64,000 nt of DNA from contig DATISY010000007.1 of NCBI GenBank assembly GCA_035468285.1, positions 22,183 to 86,182 of the forward strand, read 5' to 3'. This DNA is from PALSA-555 sp035468285 (GTDB taxonomy: Bacteria > Actinomycetota > Acidimicrobiia > IMCC26256 > PALSA-555). Below the pieces are notes generated by a model that saw only the letters and a program-made list of their open reading frames with translations, was not told the origin of the DNA and made no database searches. A program made the translations under genes and the position numbers. Positions 58,509 to 64,000 of this stretch are shown piece by piece (position 1 is the first letter of the stretch; every line of letters starts with the position of its first letter).

Positions 58509-58620
58509 GGGGTGGCAGATCGCGACGGTGGCACCGAAGCGGGCCAGGAGGCCCGCGGTGGCCGTCCTGGTCCCCGATCCGGCCCCGGTGACGAGCGCCG
58601 CCCCCCGGGTGCGCTCGACT
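58509..58620 (-). pseudogene. SDR N-terminal fragment
   Basis: Between the oxidoreductase and the ferredoxin gene the minus strand reads RGAALVTGAGSGTRTATAGL then LLARFGATVAICHP, clearly the first beta-alpha-beta unit of an SDR. The glycine motif is damaged (GSGTR in place of GSGIG) and the reading loses similarity within 40 codons. No catalytic part is present. It is probably a remnant of a deleted SDR gene. The remainder of 58407-58694 shows nothing recognisable. Confidence 0.6.
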
Positions 58621-58694
58621 GACGACGGCCCATGCGGCACGGAGGCAGGGTGACATACCCGTCCGGGACCCGGGCCCGTCACCCGGCGGGCGGG

Positions 58695-58898
58695 TCACTC
58701 GTCGACGAGCAGCAAGGCGAGCTTGGGGCAGTTCTGCACGGCGCGGCGGGCGTGCTTCATGAGCGCGTGGGGGATCGGCTCCGAGTCGATGATCGGGTAG
58801 CCCCAGTCGTCGAGGCGCACCCGCTCCGGGAACAGCTCCGCGCAGACGCCGTGGGCGTCACACGCGATCGGATTCACGATCAAACGCACCTGCTTCAT
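58695..58898 (-). CDS. Small ferredoxin with CxxHxxC motif
   Basis: A 67-residue ferredoxin. Ligand cysteines are Cys13 and Cys19 in CDAHGVC, with His16 at the variable position, and Cys57 in NCPK. Three cysteines fit a [3Fe-4S] cluster, or [4Fe-4S] with another ligand; actinobacterial ferredoxins with a variable residue in this motif commonly serve cytochrome P450 and related electron transfer. GGGAGC precedes the ATG. Its start overlaps the stop of the NuoF-like gene by four bases, so it is the last gene of the redox operon. Confidence 0.9.
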   Translation of the reverse strand: MKQVRLIVNPIACDAHGVCAELFPERVRLDDWGYPIIDSEPIPHALMKHARRAVQNCPKLALLLVDE

Positions 58899-60211
58899 TG
58901 CCAGCTCCCGTCCGAGACCGGGATCGGCAGCACCGGCGGGGCGGCCGCGCGGCACCGTCCGTCGCGGTCGTGGCGGGCGACCTCGTCCCCGAAGACGTCG
59001 AGCGCCGTGGCCACGAACCGGACGACCCCGTCGGGGTAATGGCAGGCCCCGCGGCCTCGGACATCACCGAACCAGCCGTGCAGCCGGTCCAGCGTGTCGG
59101 GAGCGTGCGTGCCCGCCGCCACGGCGCCCAGCGCGTCGGCGATGTCTCGCAGCCCGTAGAGGCACGGACCGCACTGGCCGGCTGACTCGTCCGCGAGGTA
59201 CCGGGCGATTCGCGCCGAGGCGATGAGCCCGCAGTGACCCTCGGGAAAGGCGTGCACGACACCGGTGCCCAGGGCAGCGCCGCGGGCACGCAGCGCGGCG
59301 TTCGTCAACGGCAGGTCCCAGGCGTCGGCCGCGCTGAGCCAGCTCCCGTAGTAGCCACCGACGAGGAACGCCGCGATCGGCTGGGTCGGGCCACCGGCCG
59401 CCGCGACGACGTCGCGGACCGGTGTGCCGAGCGAGATCTCACAGACCGTGGGCGTGGCCACGACCCCGCTCACCGTGACGAGCGTCGAGCCGGCCTCGTC
59501 GGCGGTGCCCAGCTCGCGGAACCAGTCCGCGCCGTACCGGGCGATCATGGCCAGATGCGCGAGGGTCTCGACGTTCTGGATCAGCGTCGGGCGTCCGGCG
59601 ACCCCGCGTTCGAAGGGGCGGGGTGGGACGAAGGTCGGCTTGGCGAGCCCGCCGTTCACGAAGCTCACCAGCGCGGTCTCCTCACCGGCGACGTACCGGG
59701 TCGGCAGCGACACGAGCCGGATCGGGACCGGATCCGGGCGTGACGCGACCCGTGCCGCGATCGCGTCGGTCATGGCCCGCCGGGCGCCCGGCGCGCCCCG
59801 GTCGACGGTGACGATGACCTCGTCGGCGCCGACACCCTCCGCCGCGAGGACAGCACCGTCGAGGACGAGGTGCGGCAGAGAGGTCATGAGCAACCGGTCC
59901 TTGGCGCTCAGCGCTTCGCCCTCGGCGCCGTTCCCCACGACGACGGGCCGGCGCCGGTGTCGAGTCACCGCGTGCATCTTGCGGGCCGTCGGAAACGCGG
60001 CCCCGCCCCGGCCGCGCAGGCCAGCTGCCTCGACGACGCCGATCAGGTGCCGTCCCCGCCGGCCGGTGCCGGGCGCGGGCGGGGGCCCGTGCCGGTCGAG
60101 GTGCTCCGAGAGGCGCATCGGCGTGTCCGGCCGGTAGCCGTTGAGCAGCCGAGGAAGGCCCGCCGGGCCCACAGCCGAGGAGGAGCGACGCCGCTCGGGG
60201 GGACGGATCAT
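58895..60211 (-). CDS. NuoF-like NADH-binding/SLBB flavoprotein
   Basis: A 438-residue protein related to the NADH-oxidising subunit of complex I (NuoF). The FMN loop is GLRGRGGAAFPTARKM, then NGAEGEALSAKDRLL, RPTLIQNVETLAHL and the SLBB-like SGVVATPTVCEISLGTP. The C-terminal cluster site is altered: ESAGQCGPCLYG has Ala where NuoF has its first Cys, leaving Cys347, Cys350 and Cys390. It could pass electrons between NAD(P)H and the ferredoxin or heme protein of the same operon. The ATG is embedded in the stop of the gene before. Confidence 0.87.
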   Translation of the reverse strand: MIRPPERRRSSSAVGPAGLPRLLNGYRPDTPMRLSEHLDRHGPPPAPGTGRRGRHLIGVVEAAGLRGRGGAAFPTARKMHAVTRHRRRPVVVGNGAEGEALSAKDRLLMTSLPHLVLDGAVLAAEGVGADEVIVTVDRGAPGARRAMTDAIAARVASRPDPVPIRLVSLPTRYVAGEETALVSFVNGGLAKPTFVPPRPFERGVAGRPTLIQNVETLAHLAMIARYGADWFRELGTADEAGSTLVTVSGVVATPTVCEISLGTPVRDVVAAAGGPTQPIAAFLVGGYYGSWLSAADAWDLPLTNAALRARGAALGTGVVHAFPEGHCGLIASARIARYLADESAGQCGPCLYGLRDIADALGAVAAGTHAPDTLDRLHGWFGDVRGRGACHYPDGVVRFVATALDVFGDEVARHDRDGRCRAAAPPVLPIPVSDGSWQ

Positions 60212-61320
60212 TCCTCCCCGCTCAGCGGCTGCGCCGCGACGGTTCCCGTGACGCGATCGCCGGAAGCGGCGACCTGGAGCGCGACCGTGACTTCCATCGA
60301 GGGCCGGCCCGCGGCGCGCAACGGAGCGACGAGTCGCGTTCCCCGCAGGCTGGTGACCGTGCCCCGATAGACAGACGGCTGCCCAACCGGGCCGAGCCCC
60401 ACCTGGCTGCTCGCGAGGAGCACGCCGCCGCCACTGACCGGCTGTCCGGTGAGGACGATGACCAGCGTCCCGGACGCGCCACCGCCGAGCGAGGCATCGA
60501 TGCGGATGGTGATCTCTCCCGCGGCGTTGGGGACCGACTGCGCGAGCGACCCACTCAAGGTCGCGTTGAAAGGAGCGGAGGGCACCGAGGCTGGTGCGGC
60601 GGGTGCCGGCTGGGTCGACGGCGACGAGGTCGCGCCGACTTTGGCGAGGACGCTGGCGGGGGTCCCGGCGTTGCGCGCCCACCCTGTGGCAAGCGGACCG
60701 GAGGGCAGCCATGCCACGAGGACGACGGGTGCGACAACGCTGGCGAGCCCGGCCGCGACCCGGGTGCCGGTGTGCTCACGCCAGCCGACCGCCAGGCGCC
60801 ACCACAGGGCGATGAGCACGGCTGCGACGCACATCACCGTGAGGACGAGCACGAACCCGACCTTCGTGTCGCTGCCCGTCGCGAGACCGTGCACGACCAC
60901 CAGGGGCCAGCACAGGTACGCGAACCAGTGCAACGCCCGCCAGGTCCGGTGCCCGATCCGATCGCGCACGAGGCTGGTGACCACGATCACCCCGAGGAGG
61001 TCGAACGCGATCGCGCCCAGTCCGAGCCACACCGGTCGGTACGGGGACAAGAAGGGGATCACCGCGTCGAGCCAGCCGATGGGCGCGAACGCGTCGATGA
61101 CGACAGCGGCGACGTGGATGACGACGAGGCCCAACGCGATCAGGGAGGCGTTGCGGTGAAGGAGCTCGACCACGAAGCGCGGCCACCGGGGATTCGTCCA
61201 CCGCACCGACATCACCAGACCGAGCACCATGCCGAGGGTCAACACGACCAATGCCGCGAGGCCGCTCCCCCGGGCGAGATACCAGAGGACCGTGGGACCG
61301 GTCGCGGCGACCACGATCAT
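60208..61320 (-). CDS. Ferric-reductase-like heme b membrane protein with extracytoplasmic domain
   Basis: A 370-residue integral membrane protein with about six transmembrane segments in residues 18-204. Four histidines are paired as in ferric reductases and NADPH oxidases: His55 and His69 (14 apart) and His131 and His144 (13 apart), fitting two b hemes across the membrane. After a Pro/Ser/Ala linker (about 205-252) comes a beta-rich C-terminal domain likely outside the cell. VGATSS (228-233) and GASGT (281-285) weakly resemble flavinylation sites used by ApbE, encoded just upstream. Start and stop overlap neighbours by four bases. Confidence 0.82.
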   Translation of the reverse strand: MIVVAATGPTVLWYLARGSGLAALVVLTLGMVLGLVMSVRWTNPRWPRFVVELLHRNASLIALGLVVIHVAAVVIDAFAPIGWLDAVIPFLSPYRPVWLGLGAIAFDLLGVIVVTSLVRDRIGHRTWRALHWFAYLCWPLVVVHGLATGSDTKVGFVLVLTVMCVAAVLIALWWRLAVGWREHTGTRVAAGLASVVAPVVLVAWLPSGPLATGWARNAGTPASVLAKVGATSSPSTQPAPAAPASVPSAPFNATLSGSLAQSVPNAAGEITIRIDASLGGGASGTLVIVLTGQPVSGGGVLLASSQVGLGPVGQPSVYRGTVTSLRGTRLVAPLRAAGRPSMEVTVALQVAASGDRVTGTVAAQPLSGEE

Positions 61321-62243
61321 TGGATCGGTTCGGGCCAGTCGCCGACCCGCTCGACGGTGCCGTCCGGGCGGACCAGCCGAGCGGCCAACCCGAGTCCAGT
61401 GAGCCAGTCGAGCGCCGATTTGCCCCGTACGATCGCAGCCGTCGTCGCGATGTTCGCGTCGACACAGGTGCCCGCGACAGCGCTCACCGTCCTCCAGACC
61501 GCGGGCGCGGCCTGACTCGTTGTCGGGTCGACGATGTGATGGACGGTCTCGTCGCCGCGCTGCCAACGGCGCACCGCGGTGCTCGAGGTCGCGAGACCGC
61601 CGGCGCGTATCGCGATCGTCTCGCCGGGCGCATCCGGTCCTGCGGCGTGGTCATCGGTGACGAGGACGGGCCAGCCGCCGTCGGGGGCCGGCCCGGCGAC
61701 GGCGACATCTCCGCCGAGGCTGACCAGTGCACCGCACCCCACCGCTCCGGCGATCCCGACGGCGGCTCGATCCGCCGCGAACGCCTTGGCGGTGGCGCCG
61801 AGGTCGACGCGGACACCATCGGGGATCCGGACGGTGCCGGCATCGCGATCGACGTCGATCGTCCACCATCCCGGCACGCGCTCCACGACATACGACAGTG
61901 ACGCCCCCGTGGCTGCGACCGTCGCGAAGTCGCGGTCATACCCGAGGAGGCGCAACGCAGTCCCGATGGTCGGGTCGACGTCGCCGTCGGTGAGCCGCGC
62001 GGCGCGGAGCGCAACCTCGATCGCGTCGATCAACGTTGCGCCGACGGTGACGGGCTCGCCGCCGGCTGCGTTCACGCGCTCGAGGTCCGAGTCGGCGCGG
62101 AACCTGCTGCAGGAGCGGTCGATGTCGACGAGGACCTCGTCGAGGAAGGCGCGCGCCGCCGATCGCGCCGTCGAGTCGGTGACGACGAGCGTGGCCGTCG
62201 TGCCCAGCGCCGAGAACGTCTCGGGGCAGAGGTCTCTGCTCAC
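61317..62243 (-). CDS. apbE: FAD:protein FMN transferase ApbE
   Basis: A 308-residue flavin transferase that attaches FMN by a phosphoester bond to Ser/Thr of target proteins. Motifs include FSALGTTATLVV, VDPTIG, DLGATAKAFAADRA, SLGGDVAVAG and HHIVDP with the metal site. No signal peptide is visible, whereas many ApbE proteins are lipoproteins, so it may act in the cytosol or be exported by an unseen route. The GTG overlaps the upstream stop and its own stop overlaps the heme protein start. Confidence 0.92.
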   Translation of the reverse strand: MSRDLCPETFSALGTTATLVVTDSTARSAARAFLDEVLVDIDRSCSRFRADSDLERVNAAGGEPVTVGATLIDAIEVALRAARLTDGDVDPTIGTALRLLGYDRDFATVAATGASLSYVVERVPGWWTIDVDRDAGTVRIPDGVRVDLGATAKAFAADRAAVGIAGAVGCGALVSLGGDVAVAGPAPDGGWPVLVTDDHAAGPDAPGETIAIRAGGLATSSTAVRRWQRGDETVHHIVDPTTSQAAPAVWRTVSAVAGTCVDANIATTAAIVRGKSALDWLTGLGLAARLVRPDGTVERVGDWPEPIQ

Positions 62244-62554
62244 GAGCCTCCGGAACGCGCCACGCTGTGGTGAGGAGTCGGAATCGGGGGTGGCGCCGGC
62301 TGGAGCGACGGGTCGCTGGTGACGGGCGGGCTGGTCGGGGACGGGCTAGCTGCCGGGGGGGTGGTCGCCGGCGCGACGCCGACGGTGCCTGAGCCGGGGC
62401 TCGGGGTGGCGGTCGAGCCGGAACTGCCGGGCAGCGCCTGGGCGACGACGGCGGAGAGCACCCCGACGGCGGCGATCGCCGCAGCCACGAGCCAGCGCGT
62501 CATCCGGGCGACCCGGCGCAGCCCGGAATCCCGGTTGGCGGCTCCAGCGGTCAT
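62240..62554 (-). CDS. Small anchored Pro/Ser/Thr-rich protein
   Basis: A 104-residue protein with an Arg-containing N terminus, one transmembrane or signal segment (about residues 19-42), and a tail of Pro, Ser, Thr and Gly with no aromatic core. No FMN-binding domain is visible. It heads the redox operon (GTGA overlap with apbE). GAGAGGA lies about nine bases before the ATG. It may be a wall-spanning spacer or scaffold for the electron-transfer proteins. Confidence 0.68.
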   Translation of the reverse strand: MTAGAANRDSGLRRVARMTRWLVAAAIAAVGVLSAVVAQALPGSSGSTATPSPGSGTVGVAPATTPPAASPSPTSPPVTSDPSLQPAPPPIPTPHHSVARSGGS

Positions 62555-62685
62555 TCGAACACGTCCTCTCTCGGCCCCTCGGGGCAGGCGGGCTACCAGG
62601 GTTCCAGACCGGGGCCACGAACCCACCGCGGGGCGCCGGTCCCATGAGGTTCCCACCCGCCGGTAAGGAGACAGCAAGAAAACGG

Positions 62686-62702
62686 CGAATCTCCGAGATT
62701 CG
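62686..62702. promoter_or_regulatory. Perfect palindrome upstream of redox operon
   Basis: CGAATCTC-C-GAGATTCG is an 8-bp inverted repeat with a one-base centre. It lies 132 bases before the first gene of the redox operon and 75 bases after the gad stop. On the minus strand the right arm is followed by CCGTTTTCTT, so it could instead terminate gad. Either an operator or a terminator is possible. Confidence 0.5.
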
Positions 62703-62777
62703 TTCCGTCGGGCGAGCCCCCGGCGGTTGCGGCGAGCTCTGGCGACCCGGGGCGCCTCCGGGCCGGGTGTGCGGGGC

Positions 62778-64000
62778 CTAGTGGTGGAAGGAGGGGACGG
62801 GACGGCTGAGGGGCTCAGGCTGGCGTTCCAGCTCCGGGATGGCGGACCGGAAGGCACCGAGGAGGAGATCGGCGAGGTCCTGGCTGAAGCCGTTGCGGAC
62901 CACGATCCGAAGCACCTCGAGGTTCTCGAGGTCTGGGGGGAAGGTGTAGGCGGGGACCAGCCAGCCCCGCTCCCGCACCGCGCGGGAGACATCGAACACC
63001 GAGTACCGCCGCTCACCCTCTTTGAGCTTGAACGCGAAGACCGGCAGATGCTCGGCTCGGCTGATCAGCTCGAACGGGCCGAGGGCCTCGATTCCCTCCG
63101 CCAGGTGACGCGCGATGTCCCGGGTGCTCTCCTGCACGCGCTTGTAGCCGTCCCGACCGAGCCGGAGGAAGTTGTAGTACTGCGCGATCACGGGAGCGCC
63201 CGGGCGAGAAAAGCTGAGCGAGAACGTCTCCTCGCTCCCCCCGAGATAGCTGACGGAGAAGACCAGCTCATCGGGCAGTGCGCCGTCGTCACGCCACACG
63301 ACCCACCCGATACCCGGGTACACCAGCCCGTACTTGTGGCCCGACGCGTTGATCGACGCGACGCGTGGGAGCCGAAAGTCCCACTTGAGCTTCGGGTCCA
63401 GAAATGGGGCCACGAACCCACCCGACGCGGCGTCGACGTGGATGGGCACGTCGGGACCGCCACCCGCGTGGAGATCGTCGAGCGCGGCGGCGATCTCGGC
63501 GATCGGCTCATAGCTCCCGTCGAACGTCGAACCGAGGATGCCGATGACGCCGATGGTGTGCTCGTCGCAGCGACGAGCCGCCTCGGCGGCGGTGAGATGG
63601 TGCCGACCCGGTGCCACCGGCACGCAGCGAGCCTCGATGTCGAAGTAGCGACAGAACTTCTCCCAGCACACCTGGACGTTGGTGCCCATGACGAGGTTGG
63701 GGGTGTCGGTGGACGAACCTTCGGCCCGCCGGCGGGCGCGCCACCGTCGCTGCAACGCCAGCCCCCCCAGCATCGCGGCCTCGCTGGACCCGATCGTGGA
63801 ACAGCCCACCGGCTGCGCGGCCGCCGCCGAATTCCACAGGTCGGCGAGGATATTGATGCAGCGCTTCTCGAGCTCGGCGCTCTGCGGGTACTCATCGCGG
63901 TCGACGATGTTCTTGTCGAAGCACGCCGCCATGAGCTCCGCCGCCTCGTGCTCCATCCAGGTCGTGACGAACGTCGCGAGGTTGAGCCGAGCGTTGCCGT
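62778..64000 (-). CDS. gadB: Glutamate decarboxylase (partial, 5' end outside window)
   Basis: About 407 residues of a PLP-dependent glutamate decarboxylase, which makes GABA from glutamate while consuming a proton. The pyridoxal lysine is in NASGHKYGLVYPG; PVGCSTIGSSEAAMLG, HVDAASGGFVAPF and SVSYLGG are typical. An ATG at 63956 is not the start: the frame continues upstream as GNARLNLATFVTTW, which is the conserved N-terminal part of GadB, so the gene runs past base 64000 and lacks roughly its first 60 residues here. It ends PSFHH. Acid tolerance or glutamate catabolism is the likely role. Confidence 0.94.
   Translation of the reverse strand, partial: GNARLNLATFVTTWMEHEAAELMAACFDKNIVDRDEYPQSAELEKRCINILADLWNSAAAAQPVGCSTIGSSEAAMLGGLALQRRWRARRRAEGSSTDTPNLVMGTNVQVCWEKFCRYFDIEARCVPVAPGRHHLTAAEAARRCDEHTIGVIGILGSTFDGSYEPIAEIAAALDDLHAGGGPDVPIHVDAASGGFVAPFLDPKLKWDFRLPRVASINASGHKYGLVYPGIGWVVWRDDGALPDELVFSVSYLGGSEETFSLSFSRPGAPVIAQYYNFLRLGRDGYKRVQESTRDIARHLAEGIEALGPFELISRAEHLPVFAFKLKEGERRYSVFDVSRAVRERGWLVPAYTFPPDLENLEVLRIVVRNGFSQDLADLLLGAFRSAIPELERQPEPLSRPVPSFHH

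Noticed and set aside
1..64000. tRNA or rRNA genes, CRISPR arrays, insertion sequences, phage genes
   Set aside because: No T-loop-like GGTTCGA with a matching acceptor stem was found in the gaps, no regularly spaced repeats, and no transposase or integrase motifs.

Overview
The window is about 70% G+C, densely coding on both strands, and full of GTG and TTG starts, 1- or 4-base start/stop overlaps, and -10 hexamers of the TANNNT type lying only 6-9 bases before the start codon (leaderless transcription). Together with luciferase-like (F420-type) oxidoreductases, the order alr-tsaE-tsaB-rimI-tsaD-groES ... guaB3-guaA, and pcrA ... sucC-sucD ... purN-purH, this points to a chromosome of an actinobacterium, probably of an acidimicrobial lineage. 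The phylum is well supported; the class is an inference. No rRNA, tRNA, insertion sequence, phage or CRISPR array was seen.

Layout. 24-7259: a nearly gapless plus-strand chain (CBS protein, alanine racemase, hydrolase, P1 peptidase, family 4 uracil-DNA glycosylase, t6A tRNA-modification genes tsaE/B/D with rimI), then groES behind its own promoter and CIRCE operator, without groEL. 7314-10594: acyl-CoA synthetase, NUDIX hydrolase, and a lipoprotein glucosaminidase. 10700-17332: purine synthesis (guaB3, guaA), class I aldolase, D-Tyr-tRNA deacylase and PcrA helicase. 17369-29345: central metabolism (B12-binding mutase subunit, sucCD, purN, purH, folD, icd, mdh) mixed with small membrane proteins, a J-domain protein, a TMEM175-like channel and PspA. 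29387-35402: AAA+ ATPase, hydrolase, MOSC, DUF1214 and sulfotransferase genes. 35541-40630: a minus-strand glycerol/ether-lipid-like cluster (rhodanese, glpD, alkyl-DHAP-synthase-like flavoprotein, glpK). 40755-42973: a secreted or anchored Pro-rich protein with a membrane GGDEF protein. 43012-50252: AMP ligase, oxidoreductases, a dead HD-domain protein, an MptB-like mannosyltransferase and small membrane proteins. 50254-52717: an unusual membrane protein and three DUF421 genes. 52926-54080: a coiled-coil glucosaminidase. 54157-58406: DinB-like protein, three SDR genes and an F420-type oxidoreductase. 58695-62554: a compact five-gene redox operon. 62778-64000: the C-terminal part of glutamate decarboxylase, cut by the window end.

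The most interesting items are (i) the five-gene operon coding for a small anchored Pro/Ser-rich protein, ApbE flavin transferase, a bis-heme ferric-reductase-like membrane protein, a NuoF-like flavoprotein and a CxxHxxC ferredoxin, which together look like a transmembrane electron-transfer chain; (ii) two near-identically built sigma-28-like promoters, one before the GGDEF operon and one before the FlgJ-like glucosaminidase, suggesting a motility-linked regulon; (iii) several enzyme folds that have lost their catalytic residues (Rieske-like, HD, SDR); and (iv) a structured 305-base gap upstream of an aldo/keto reductase.
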